From: Asaia sp. W19
GTDB taxonomy: Bacteria > Pseudomonadota > Alphaproteobacteria > Acetobacterales > Acetobacteraceae
Direction: 5' to 3'
NCBI RefSeq assembly: GCF_003994335.1
Contig: NZ_PNQZ01000066.1
Coordinates: forward strand, 119,082 to 183,081
DNA length: 64,000 bases
Of the stretch, positions 45,075-53,857 are shown piece after piece. The number at the start of each line of letters is the position of its first letter. Within the stretch, counting starts at the first letter, position 1. The position numbers and the translations under genes were made by a program. The notes below the pieces were generated by a model. The model was given only the letters and a program-made list of their open reading frames with translations, was not told the origin of the DNA and did not search any database.

Positions 45075-47450
45075 ATGAGGCGTATCGGGCCCATCACGGC
45101 ATATGGACCTCTGATCATCGCAGCCCTCGTCATGAAAGGGGGCACTGCGCTTGCTACTGTGCCCCCCGGTGTTTCTGGAGGGAGGTCTGACACTCAGGGC
45201 CCATCGCATTCCACGCGCGCGTCGTCCTCTACGGTGCATCCTATGCGGGTAACTCCTCCCGGGCCGCGCCCAGCAAGCGATCGGAAAGCGGCCTCGGCAG
45301 TTCGTCAGCCGGGTCTGGAACAGATCACCGTCACCTCCGAGCATCGACGGGAAAACCCGCAGAAGATTGCCACGTCGCTGAGTGTGATCAGCGGTAGGGA
45401 GCTGGCTGCGCGCAATGTAAATTCGGTGTTCGATCTGCAATATCTGACGCCCTCCTTGCAGGTGACGCCGCAATTCGGCTCCGGCCAGCCCGATTTCGAG
45501 ATACGCGGCGTGGGTCATCAGGACTACGGTTCATCGAATGTGTCGCCGGTGGGCGTGACGATGGATGGGGTCGCGATACCCGTGCCCTGGGCCAGTAACG
45601 GCCTGATGTTCGATGTTGCCCGTGTCGAGGTGCTGCGCGGCCCTCAGGGTACGCTCTACGGGCGCAACACTACGGGCGGTGCGATCAATTACGTGTTCAA
45701 TCAGCCGACCGATCATCTGGCCGCCGGGGCCGACGTGCAGATCGGCTCCTTCAGTGCTCAGAAATACGATTTCTTCCTTTCGGGGCCGGTCGCCGCTCAT
45801 GTGCGTATGCGCCTCGCGGGTGAGAGCCAGCAGGGCGGCGCCTGGCAATATGACGGGGCAGGCGCCCATCTGGGCGCCACTGATCGCACGGCTCTGCGCT
45901 GGTTGACCGACATGCAGGTGACCGACAGGCTCAAGGCGGCGCTCGATATGCATGGCAGCATCGACCGGTCCGATGGGGCGGGGCTGCATCTCTTTGCGCC
46001 GCAGACAACCCAGGCGGTCTATCGTCCGGGGGCACCGGTTTTCCCGCAGGATCATGAGCGCGATATCACGCGTTGGGGAACATCGACCAGCTTCGCGCGC
46101 CTGATAGGTATTTCACCCGGCGACAAGCCCTATCATCATATCGATACGGGCGGGGCAAGCTTCAAACTCGATCAGAGCCTGTCCTTCGCGACGCTCAGTA
46201 ACCTCGCGAGTTATGACGTGTCCTCGCGCCGGGAATATGACAATTTCGACGCCTCTGCTCTTGCTCTGGCCGATGTCGCGTTCAACAGCCGCGCCAATGT
46301 GTTTCAGGACGAGCTGCGTCTGGTCTCTACCCCCGGCAAGCGCCTCGACTGGGTCGCTGGTCTTTATTACGGCAATGAGTATCTGGCCGATCAGTATTAT
46401 TCCGGTTTTACCGATGCCACGGGCCTTGATCGTGGCGTCTTTTACAGCACCAAGGTCAACACGATCAGCGGGTTCGGTCAGGGCACCCTCAAGCTATTGC
46501 CCCGATTGCGTCTGGTGGGCGGCGTGCGTGTCGAGCATGAATCACGCGATCTGCATGATTATCGGGCGTTCACCTATGATCTTGCTGGCAATGTGCTCAA
46601 TCCCGGTAATCGGGTGGCGCGGCGCACGCTGGATTACACCCTTCCGTCATGGAAAGTGGCGCTTCATTATGATCTGGCGCCTCATGACTTGCTGTATGTT
46701 TCCGTCTCGCGTGGGATCAACTCGGGTGGCTACACGACCTATAATACGACCAATGCCCAGGCTTCCTCGAATCCTTATCAGCCCGAGAAGCTTCTGGCCT
46801 ATGAGATCGGCAACAAGCTCGATATTCCTGCCGCCCATCTGCGCCTGAATGTCTCGGCCTTCTATTACGACTATCACGACCAGCAGGTGCTCTCTGCGGC
46901 GGTCAATAGTCAGACCGGTCTGATCGGGGCTATCGCCAATGCGCCGCGCTCCCATCTGGCGGGTGGTGAATTCGAGGCTGATTGGTCCCCGCTCAAGGGG
47001 CTCATGCTCACCCAGTCCGGCGGGTGGGCTGTCGGCCAGTTCGACAGGTTTGACGCCGTCTATGCTGCGACGCGGGTCAATGGTGTCTTTGTGCCGGTCA
47101 CGCAGAACAAGAAAGGTGTCTCGCTCCCCGCCCCGAAGCTCACCTTCAATGGCTCGGCGGTCTATCGCTGGCGCATGGGAGGCTATGAGGCGAGTCTGGG
47201 GCTCAATTACAGCCTGCGTTCGACCTATCGCTCTCTTTTCGGGTCCCTCTACGATGTGGCAGGCTACACGCTCTGGGGGGCAACGGCGTCCTTTGCGCCG
47301 CATGAGGGATGGTGGAGCCTGAGCGCGTTCGGCAATAATATCCTCGACAAGAAATATGACGTGACGCGCAATTTCTTCCTGACAGGAGATAACATCGGCC
47401 TGTCTGGCATGCCCGGTGTCTATGGTCTGCGTTTCGGAGCGCATTACTGA
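45075..47450 (+). CDS. TonB-dependent receptor of an amide-uptake operon
   Basis: A 791-residue outer-membrane receptor. A weak signal region (about 1-30) is followed by a Ser/Pro/Arg-rich extension (about 31-78), then a TonB box-like LEQITVTSEHR, plug domain (about 85-200, including VLRGPQGTLYGRNTTGGAINYVF) and barrel ending GLRFGAHY. This plug belongs to the large iron-independent group of receptors common in sphingomonads and acetic acid bacteria. Its stop codon overlaps the amidase start (TGATG), so the receptor and amidase are coupled. The ligand is probably an organic molecule with an amide; this is inference. Confidence 0.9.
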   Translation: MRRIGPITAYGPLIIAALVMKGGTALATVPPGVSGGRSDTQGPSHSTRASSSTVHPMRVTPPGPRPASDRKAASAVRQPGLEQITVTSEHRRENPQKIATSLSVISGRELAARNVNSVFDLQYLTPSLQVTPQFGSGQPDFEIRGVGHQDYGSSNVSPVGVTMDGVAIPVPWASNGLMFDVARVEVLRGPQGTLYGRNTTGGAINYVFNQPTDHLAAGADVQIGSFSAQKYDFFLSGPVAAHVRMRLAGESQQGGAWQYDGAGAHLGATDRTALRWLTDMQVTDRLKAALDMHGSIDRSDGAGLHLFAPQTTQAVYRPGAPVFPQDHERDITRWGTSTSFARLIGISPGDKPYHHIDTGGASFKLDQSLSFATLSNLASYDVSSRREYDNFDASALALADVAFNSRANVFQDELRLVSTPGKRLDWVAGLYYGNEYLADQYYSGFTDATGLDRGVFYSTKVNTISGFGQGTLKLLPRLRLVGGVRVEHESRDLHDYRAFTYDLAGNVLNPGNRVARRTLDYTLPSWKVALHYDLAPHDLLYVSVSRGINSGGYTTYNTTNAQASSNPYQPEKLLAYEIGNKLDIPAAHLRLNVSAFYYDYHDQQVLSAAVNSQTGLIGAIANAPRSHLAGGEFEADWSPLKGLMLTQSGGWAVGQFDRFDAVYAATRVNGVFVPVTQNKKGVSLPAPKLTFNGSAVYRWRMGGYEASLGLNYSLRSTYRSLFGSLYDVAGYTLWGATASFAPHEGWWSLSAFGNNILDKKYDVTRNFFLTGDNIGLSGMPGVYGLRFGAHY

Positions 47451-48859
47451 TGCATGATCTCTCCATAGGCGCGCTGCGCGCAGGGTTCTCCGCGGGTGGT
47501 TTCACGCCGCGCGATGCGATCGAGGCCGTTCTGACCCGTATCGCGGCGTGGCAGGCGGCGACTCCCCCTTTGGGCGGGCTTTGGCATCTTGAGCCCGAGA
47601 TGGCGAGGCAGGAGGCCGATCTCGCCACTAAGCGCTGGCGTGACAACAGGCCTATGGGGGCGCTCGACGGGATTCCCGCGACGGTCAAGGAACTGATCGC
47701 GACCCAGGGCGTGGCTGTGCCTCAGGGCTCAGCGGCCACGACGCTCGTCCCGGCGAGAGCCGACTCACCGGTCGCGGCACGCCTGCGCGAGGCAGGCGCG
47801 CTGATTTTCGCGCGTACCACAGTGCCGGATATCGGGATGTTGTCGTCGGGCGTATCCAGTTTTCATGAGCTGACACGCAATCCGTGGAATCTGGCAGCCA
47901 ATCCCGGCGGATCGAGCGCGGGCGCTGCTGCGGCAGCCGCTGCTGGATATGGGCCCGTCCATATCGGCACGGATATTGGTGGGTCGGTGCGTTTGCCCGC
48001 CGCCTGGACCGGGCTCGTCGGGTTCAAGCCAAGCCAGGGGCGTATTCCCATCGATCCCTATTATCTCGGGCGGTGCGCAGGGCCGATGGCGCGTTGTGTA
48101 GAGGATGCGGCCGAGATCATGGCGGTGATCACCCGGCCCGACCGACGCGATGCGACAAGCCTGCTCTATCAGGCGATCGACTGGGCGCAGCCGATCACGA
48201 GCGTGGCCGGATTACGGATCGGCGTGATGATGGAGGCTGGATGCGGCATGGCGCTGGAAGCTCCGGTGGCGGAGGCCGTGGAACGGGCTGCGAGGCTTTT
48301 TGAAGCGCATGGGGCGCGTCTTGTACCGGTGGGGCCCATTCTCGACCGTTCGCTGCTCGACGGTTGCGATGTGTTCTGGCGTGCGCGCGCCTGGGGGGAG
48401 TTGAGCCGTCTTTCCCCCGAAGCGCGGGCGCGGGTTCTTCCCGCCATCCTCGCCTGGGCACGAACCGGGGCGGACGTCAGTGGTGTGGAAGCCGTGCGGG
48501 GCATGAGCGGCAGTTTCACCCTGCGGCAGAGAGGGGCAGCCCTGTTCGACGGGCTCGACGCAGTGATTTCGCCCGTGACGCCCAACGTCTCCTTTCCGGC
48601 GGAATGGTCTTCGCCGCTTGATGATCCGGCAAACAGACCTTTCGAGCATATTGCCTATACCCTGCCCTGGAATTTTACCGAACAACCCGCCATCTGCCTG
48701 AATGCCGGGTTCGGCCCGGGCTTCGACGGCCGGACCATGCCGATAGGGGTTCAGATCGTGACCGATCGCTTCGAGGATCTGAAGGCGATGCAGCTTGCGC
48801 GCTGGTTCGAGCGTCATGGGGATGCCGCAGTCACCTCCTGGCCGGAACCGGGCAGGTGA
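47450..48859 (+). CDS. Amidase signature-family hydrolase
   Basis: A 469-residue amidase (Ser-Ser-Lys family). The triad can be placed as K80 in PATVKELIA, cis-Ser S155 in NPGGSSAGAAA and nucleophile S179 in IGTDIGGSVRLPAA. Substrates of this family range from simple amides to peptides and aryl amides. There is no signal peptide, so hydrolysis takes place in the cytosol after import. Its ATG overlaps the receptor stop and its TGA overlaps the GTG of the DUF3311 gene. The context favours a scavenged amide as carbon or nitrogen source. Confidence 0.92.
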   Translation: MHDLSIGALRAGFSAGGFTPRDAIEAVLTRIAAWQAATPPLGGLWHLEPEMARQEADLATKRWRDNRPMGALDGIPATVKELIATQGVAVPQGSAATTLVPARADSPVAARLREAGALIFARTTVPDIGMLSSGVSSFHELTRNPWNLAANPGGSSAGAAAAAAAGYGPVHIGTDIGGSVRLPAAWTGLVGFKPSQGRIPIDPYYLGRCAGPMARCVEDAAEIMAVITRPDRRDATSLLYQAIDWAQPITSVAGLRIGVMMEAGCGMALEAPVAEAVERAARLFEAHGARLVPVGPILDRSLLDGCDVFWRARAWGELSRLSPEARARVLPAILAWARTGADVSGVEAVRGMSGSFTLRQRGAALFDGLDAVISPVTPNVSFPAEWSSPLDDPANRPFEHIAYTLPWNFTEQPAICLNAGFGPGFDGRTMPIGVQIVTDRFEDLKAMQLARWFERHGDAAVTSWPEPGR

Positions 48860-49065
48860 GAGGGAGGATCAAGCGCCGCAGTATGCCCCTGATCATAGGA
48901 CTGCTCCTGCCTTTCCTGCTCGTGCTCGGGCCTGTTCCCTTTCTCTATGGGGCTTCCTGGCGGCTGGAGGGCATCCCAATGGCGGTGATCTGGCTCTTCG
49001 TCTGCATCCCCCTTATTGCGTTCTGCCTCCTGATCGCGTCGCGTCTGACGGATGAGGACGCATGA
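48856..49065 (+). CDS. DUF3311 small membrane protein
   Basis: A 69-residue protein with two predicted helices (about 10-30 and 38-62). DUF3311 proteins accompany sodium:solute symporters and probably support the symporter subunit. The GTG at 48856 overlaps the amidase stop; an ATG at 48883 with GGAGG farther upstream is an alternative. The last codons overlap the symporter start by 4 bp. Confidence 0.85.
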   Translation: MRGRIKRRSMPLIIGLLLPFLLVLGPVPFLYGASWRLEGIPMAVIWLFVCIPLIAFCLLIASRLTDEDA

Positions 49066-50441
49066 TTGCACTTGGTTTCGGGCTCGTCCTGTTCGCGGCA
49101 CTCTGTCTCGCCCTGTTTTCGCGTCGGGGGCATCATGAGGCCGATCCGCGCGCCTTCTTTGCTGCCCATGGGCAGTTTGGCGTTGTGCTGTTCTTTCTGC
49201 TCTCGGTGGGGGAGACCTATTCGATCGGCTCGTTGCTCGGTTTCCCCGGGGGCATTGCTGCAACGGGGTCGATCGATATCGTGCTGTGGTTCGTGGGGTA
49301 TATCCTGCTTGCCTTCCCGGTCGGGTTTTTTCTCTATCCGGCGCTCTGGCGGGCGGGACGACGCAGCGGTGCCATCACCCTCCCCGATCTGGTAGGGGCC
49401 CATTACCGGAGCCGCATCGCGGAGTGGCTGACCGGCCTTGTCCTGGTCATGCTGATGCTGCCCATGGGTACAATGCAGTTCGTTGGGCTCGCTGGCGTGC
49501 TGTCGCGTCTGGGGCTCGGCTTTTCGCCACTAGTCCTTGCGGGCTCCGCGGCGTTCATGGCGTTCCTGTTTGTCGCTATTGCGGGATTACGGGCAGCGGC
49601 GCTGATTTCCGTACTCAAGGACACGCTCGTGCTTCTGGCCATTCTTCTGGTGGCAGGGCTCACGCTCTGGCATTTTTCCGCCGAGCAGAGCCGAGGACTC
49701 GCAGAAAGTCTATCTTCCGGTGGGGAATCAGCCAGTTCGGCCTGCGCCATGATCATGAGCACGATCATCGTGCAGGCCGTAGGGTTCTGCGTCGCCCCAC
49801 AGGCCGTGGCCGCCATTTTCTCGGCGCGTAGCCCCGCCGTGATCCGTCGGGCGCAAGTCTGGATGCCGCTTTATATGGCGCTGTTTCCATTGCTTTTCGT
49901 GGTGGCGGCCTACGGGATGACCCATGCCGGGTTGGGCGGTACGCCGGATCAGATCTTCCTGGCCGTGACCAGCCGCAGCCTGCCTGGTTGGGTGGCGGGC
50001 ATTGTCTATGGTGCGGTGGCCCTCACGGCTCTGGTCTGGCTTGGGTCCGTCTGTCTCAGCCTTGCGGCCATCGTCACACGCAATATCGTGCCCCATGTAC
50101 CGCCGGCACAGCAGAAACGGGTGGGATTGCTGGTTATTGCCAGCTATCTGGTCTTCGCTGTTGCGACGGCCGCCATGCATCCGGTGCTGCTCGTCTCCCT
50201 CAACAAGCTCTTTTATGTCGGGCTGGTCCAGATGCTGCCCGGCGTGCTGGCCTGCGTGGCAGGCTGGCGCGTTGCGCCGCTTTTCTATCTTGGGGGGCTG
50301 GGGGCGGGGCTGGCCACTGGCTTCGGCCTCGCAGCCAGTCAGGCGAGTCTCGGCGGCCTCAATCCGAGTGTGCCGGCCCTGGCTGTCAATGCTGTTGTCA
50401 TGGCCCTGGGCTGGGGTTTCAGTCGCAGGATGCTGCGCTGA
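49062..50441 (+). CDS. Sodium:solute symporter (SSS family)
   Basis: A 459-residue inner-membrane transporter with about 12-13 hydrophobic helices. The N-terminal LLSVGETYSIGSLLGFPGG region is typical of SSS proteins partnered by DUF3311, and the GRRSGAITLPDLVGAHY stretch (about 105-121) is the usual start of helix 3. It should import the amide (or its hydrolysis product) with Na+. It ends the receptor-amidase-DUF3311-symporter operon, which together could carry a substrate through both membranes. Confidence 0.9.
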   Translation: MIALGFGLVLFAALCLALFSRRGHHEADPRAFFAAHGQFGVVLFFLLSVGETYSIGSLLGFPGGIAATGSIDIVLWFVGYILLAFPVGFFLYPALWRAGRRSGAITLPDLVGAHYRSRIAEWLTGLVLVMLMLPMGTMQFVGLAGVLSRLGLGFSPLVLAGSAAFMAFLFVAIAGLRAAALISVLKDTLVLLAILLVAGLTLWHFSAEQSRGLAESLSSGGESASSACAMIMSTIIVQAVGFCVAPQAVAAIFSARSPAVIRRAQVWMPLYMALFPLLFVVAAYGMTHAGLGGTPDQIFLAVTSRSLPGWVAGIVYGAVALTALVWLGSVCLSLAAIVTRNIVPHVPPAQQKRVGLLVIASYLVFAVATAAMHPVLLVSLNKLFYVGLVQMLPGVLACVAGWRVAPLFYLGGLGAGLATGFGLAASQASLGGLNPSVPALAVNAVVMALGWGFSRRMLR

Positions 50442-50797
50442 AATCGGATCTTGCCCCCTGATGAGGTCTTCCAGAGGGCGCTCGCAGCTGTGTTAAATCA
50501 TGTCTGTGCTTCATGTGACGTGCACCATAACATTGTGACATGAAACTGAGCAGTCTCCTAAGCGTCCCGGCAAGATAGCGCAGAGAGGGGTGGCTATCGG
50601 CAACCCATTGCAAATGCGAGATATTTTACGCGATGGAAGGAAGCCGGGAAGCCGATTGGCCATTTGGGAGCATTTCGATCCTACATATTGGGTAACGAAT
50701 ATCACTCTCGTTAGTGTGATTTCGTTCATAATGGCTGTTACGGTTATGGTTCTTGGGCACACAGGGTGTTTTCCCGGCACGCAGTATGGGGCCCATT
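50442..50797 (+). promoter_or_regulatory. Upstream region of the kinase-dehydrogenase operon with an operator-like inverted repeat
   Basis: No supported gene lies here. AACGAATATCAC (50694-50705) and GTGATTTCGTT (50716-50726) are inverted repeats with one extra base, a 10-base spacer, 72 bp before the kinase ATG. Two related short repeats (CATGTGAC near 50512 and GTGACATG near 50536) lie farther upstream. The region probably holds the promoter and the binding site of an unidentified regulator. Confidence 0.5.
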
Positions 50798-52630
50798 ATG
50801 GATCATTCAATCGTTCACGCAGCGCATACCGGTCATGGTGATGGCGCTTCGTCCCAGTCTCCCGCAGCACGGCCCAAGCTGGACCGCATTTTCAACGATC
50901 CCGATGGCGTGGTCGAAGACGGCGTGCGCGGTGCGCTTCTCGCTCATCCGGATATCATCGTCGAGACGGCCAACCCGCGTGTCGTCAAGCGCGCCAAGAC
51001 CACGGGCCGCCGCAAGGTCGGCGTGATCACGGGCGGCGGTTCGGGTCACGAGCCCGCCTTCCTCGGCTATGTCGGCACGGGCCTTCTCGACTCCGTCGCC
51101 ATTGGCGAGATATTCTCCTCCCCGACGGCTGTGAGCTTTCTCGACGCCATGAAGGAAGCCGATACCGGCGCCGGCGTGGCCTGTCTCTTCGGCAATTATG
51201 CCGGTGACACGATGAATGTCCGCATGGCAGCCCGTGACGCGCAGCAGGCAGGCATCAAGGTCGAGACGGTGGTCGCTACCGACGATGTCGCATCGGCCCC
51301 GGCCAGCGAAGCGGAGCGTCGTCGTGGCGTGGCTGGCGAGATCCTGATGTGGAAGGCCGCAGGCGCCCGCGCCGAAGAAGGCGCTTCGCTGGATGAGGTG
51401 ATCGCCGTGGCCCGCAAGGCCATCGCCAATACCCGCTCCATCGGTGTCGGCCTCACGCCCTGCACCATCGTTGCCAACGGCCACCCGAATTTCTCGATCG
51501 AACTCGGCACCATGGAAGTCGGCATCGGCCATCATGGCGAGCCCGGCGTGTCCGTTCAGGAACTCGGCCGCTCGCGCGACATCGCCAAGCTGATGCTCGA
51601 GCACATCCTGCCCGACCTGCCTTTCACGAAGGGCGACCGCGTGACGGTGCTGCTTTCGGGTCTGGGCGCCACGCCGATCATCGAACTCTACGTGCTCTAT
51701 GCCGATGTGGCCGATCTCCTGAAGGAGAAGGGCATCGAGGTGGCGCATCGCTTCGTTGGCAATCTCTTCACCTCGCTTGAGATGAAGGGCGCCACCCTGA
51801 CGATCATGAAGACCGATGAAGAGCTGGACCGCCTGATGGCTGCGCCCGCCGAGTCCATTGGCCTGGTGCGTGTCGGTGCCGGTGCGGCACAGGTTCAGGC
51901 CGCTGAAGCTCCCACGGCCACGGCCGAACCGGTCGAGGCGCTGGTCAAGACCGCGACGGGCGAGAAATACGTGCCCAAGAGCGGTATTCCCGTGGCCGAA
52001 ACCACGAAGGTCATCCCGGCCCTGGTCGATGCCATTGTCAAGGCACGCGACTGGCTGAGCGAGATCGACGGCAAGATCGGCGATGGCGATCACGGCATTA
52101 ACATGGCCAAGGGCTTTGCCCGCTGCGGTGACGCCCTGGGTGCCAACCCGCCGGTCATGGAAAAGGGCCTCGATGCCCTGTCCGACTCCCTGATGGCCGG
52201 TATCGGCGGCTCGATGGGCCCGCTCTACGGTCGTTTCTTCGAAGGCATGGCGATCCCACTGCGCAATGTCGAGTTCCTCGACGGCAAGCTTTTCGCCCAG
52301 ATGCTCGACGGGGCGCTGGCCGGGATCAACAGCCTTGGCAATGCCCGCGTGGGTGACAAGACCCTTGTCGATACGCTGCAGCCTTCGGTTGAAGCCTTCC
52401 ACAAGGCGCTGGATGACGGCAAGTCGTTCGAGCAGGCCCTGATCGCGATGTCGGAAGCGGCAGAACGCGGTCGTGACTCCACGGTCGATCTGGTGGCTCG
52501 TATCGGCCGCGCCAGCCGACTGGGCGAGCGGTCACGCGGCGTGCTCGATGCCGGTGCGACCTCCTGCTGCCTGATCCTGCAGACCATTGCAAAAGAACTT
52601 GAGGTCCCGGCGCGCAACCACAACGCCTGA
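50798..52630 (+). CDS. DhaK-DhaL fusion kinase (dihydroxyacetone or erythrulose kinase)
   Basis: A 610-residue single-chain kinase. The DhaK half (about 25-355) has VITGGGSGHEPAFLGYVG and GIGHHGEPG, whose His forms the covalent hemiaminal with the keto substrate. The DhaL half (about 410-600) has IGDGDHGINMAKGF for Mg-ATP, GIGGSMGPLYGRFF and DAGATSCCLIL. It phosphorylates dihydroxyacetone or a longer ketose such as erythrulose with ATP. The ATG at 50798 is used; another at 50786 is possible. The gene is 27 bp before a dehydrogenase resembling erythritol/L-threitol dehydrogenase, which argues for a tetrulose substrate (inference). Confidence 0.9.
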   Translation: MDHSIVHAAHTGHGDGASSQSPAARPKLDRIFNDPDGVVEDGVRGALLAHPDIIVETANPRVVKRAKTTGRRKVGVITGGGSGHEPAFLGYVGTGLLDSVAIGEIFSSPTAVSFLDAMKEADTGAGVACLFGNYAGDTMNVRMAARDAQQAGIKVETVVATDDVASAPASEAERRRGVAGEILMWKAAGARAEEGASLDEVIAVARKAIANTRSIGVGLTPCTIVANGHPNFSIELGTMEVGIGHHGEPGVSVQELGRSRDIAKLMLEHILPDLPFTKGDRVTVLLSGLGATPIIELYVLYADVADLLKEKGIEVAHRFVGNLFTSLEMKGATLTIMKTDEELDRLMAAPAESIGLVRVGAGAAQVQAAEAPTATAEPVEALVKTATGEKYVPKSGIPVAETTKVIPALVDAIVKARDWLSEIDGKIGDGDHGINMAKGFARCGDALGANPPVMEKGLDALSDSLMAGIGGSMGPLYGRFFEGMAIPLRNVEFLDGKLFAQMLDGALAGINSLGNARVGDKTLVDTLQPSVEAFHKALDDGKSFEQALIAMSEAAERGRDSTVDLVARIGRASRLGERSRGVLDAGATSCCLILQTIAKELEVPARNHNA

Positions 52631-52657
52631 TCTGCCTCAATCCAGAAAGACAAGACC

Positions 52658-53785
52658 ATGAACAAGATCGTCACACCTGATCTGGGCGCCCTGCAGAAAG
52701 AAGCAGCCAGCGTCGCTCTGCCGGAAAAAATGATGGCCGTCGTCGCCTACGAGCCCGGCGATTATCGCTGGGAAGAGGTGGATGTGCCCCGCGCCGGTCC
52801 CGATGACATCATCATCGAAGTCGAGACCGTCGGTATCTGCGCCGGTGACATCAAGTGCTTCCTCGGCGCGCCTTCCTTCTGGGGCGACAAGGAACAGCCC
52901 CGCTACGTCAAGCCGCCGATGATCCCGGGTCACGAGTTCATCGGGCGCGCTGTCGAGATCGGCGAGAACCTGCGCGGCCAGTACAAGATCGGTGACCGCC
53001 TGATCAGCGAGCAGATCGTCCCCTGCGACGATTGCCGTTACTGCAAGGGCGGGCAGTACTGGATGTGCGAACGTCACGACCTGTACGGCTTCCAGAACAA
53101 CACGAACGGCGCCATGGCGAAGTATATGCGCTTCCCCAAGACGTCGCGCACCCACCGCGTTCCGGAAGACATGCCCGCCGAGGCTGCTGCACTGATCGAG
53201 CCCTATGCCTGCTCCGTTCACGCCGTGAACCGTGCGAACATCCAGCTCGATGACGTGGTGGTTCTGGCCGGTGCCGGTACGCTGGGTCTGGGCATGGTAG
53301 GCGCTGCCCGCCTGAAGAACCCGAGCAAGCTGATCGTGCTCGACACGAAGCAGGACCGTCTGGATCTGGCCAAGAAGTTCGGCGCGGATATCGTGATGAA
53401 CCCGCTGGAAGAAGACGTGGTGGCCAAGGTCAAGGAACTGACCGGTGGCTATGGCTGCGATGTGTATATCGAAGCAACCGGCCATCCCTCCAGCGTTCGT
53501 CAGGGCCTGCACATGATCCGCAAGCTCGGCCGCTTCGTCGAGTTCAGCGTGTTCGGCGATGAAGTGACCTGCGACTGGTCGATCATCTCCGATCGCAAGG
53601 AGCTGGACGTGCTCGGTGCCCATCTGGGTCCGTATTGCTACCCCTTCACCATCGCCGCCATTGCCGATGGTCGTCTGCCGGTCGAAGGCGTGGTGACCCA
53701 TTCCCTGCCACTGGATCAGTGGAAGGAAGGCTTCGACCTGATGAAGAAGGGCGACAAGTCCATTAAGACGGTCCTTGTTCCGTAA
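52658..53785 (+). CDS. Zinc polyol dehydrogenase, erythritol/L-threitol dehydrogenase-like
   Basis: A 375-residue medium-chain dehydrogenase. Catalytic zinc ligands are C61 (TVGICAGDIKCF) and H92-E93 (PGHEF); structural zinc is held by C123, C126, C129 and C137 (SEQIVPCDDCRYCKGGQYWMC). NAD(P)-binding GAGTLGLG lies at about 204-211. GDRLISEQIVPC, HDLYGF, GAMAKYM and RKELDVLGAHLGPYCYP closely recall the erythritol/L-threitol dehydrogenase (EltD) described from mycobacteria, from memory. It would produce erythrulose, the substrate of the kinase just upstream. Formal name withheld because glycerol-like polyols cannot be excluded. Confidence 0.85.
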   Translation: MNKIVTPDLGALQKEAASVALPEKMMAVVAYEPGDYRWEEVDVPRAGPDDIIIEVETVGICAGDIKCFLGAPSFWGDKEQPRYVKPPMIPGHEFIGRAVEIGENLRGQYKIGDRLISEQIVPCDDCRYCKGGQYWMCERHDLYGFQNNTNGAMAKYMRFPKTSRTHRVPEDMPAEAAALIEPYACSVHAVNRANIQLDDVVVLAGAGTLGLGMVGAARLKNPSKLIVLDTKQDRLDLAKKFGADIVMNPLEEDVVAKVKELTGGYGCDVYIEATGHPSSVRQGLHMIRKLGRFVEFSVFGDEVTCDWSIISDRKELDVLGAHLGPYCYPFTIAAIADGRLPVEGVVTHSLPLDQWKEGFDLMKKGDKSIKTVLVP

Positions 53786-53823
53786 GGTCGGTTATCTCCG
53801 AGACGACCCTGTCTCTGCTTCGG

Positions 53824-53849
53824 AAGGCGGCTCCCCATGGAGCCGCCTT
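53824..53849. terminator. Strong intrinsic terminator after the dehydrogenase gene
   Basis: AAGGCGGCTCC (53824-53834) and GGAGCCGCCTT (53839-53849) form an 11-bp perfect stem with a CCAT loop followed by TTCGTCGTTTC. It separates the polyol operon from the convergent phzF-like gene. Confidence 0.9.
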
Positions 53850-53857
53850 TCGTCGTT

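Noticed and set aside
50590..50841. An 83-codon frame with one hydrophobic stretch before the kinase gene
   Set aside because: It has no ribosome site, overlaps the inverted repeat and runs out of frame into the kinase gene.
50807..52402. A 531-codon minus-strand frame opposite the kinase gene
   Set aside because: The plus strand has complete DhaK/DhaL motifs; the antisense frame lacks any recognisable feature.
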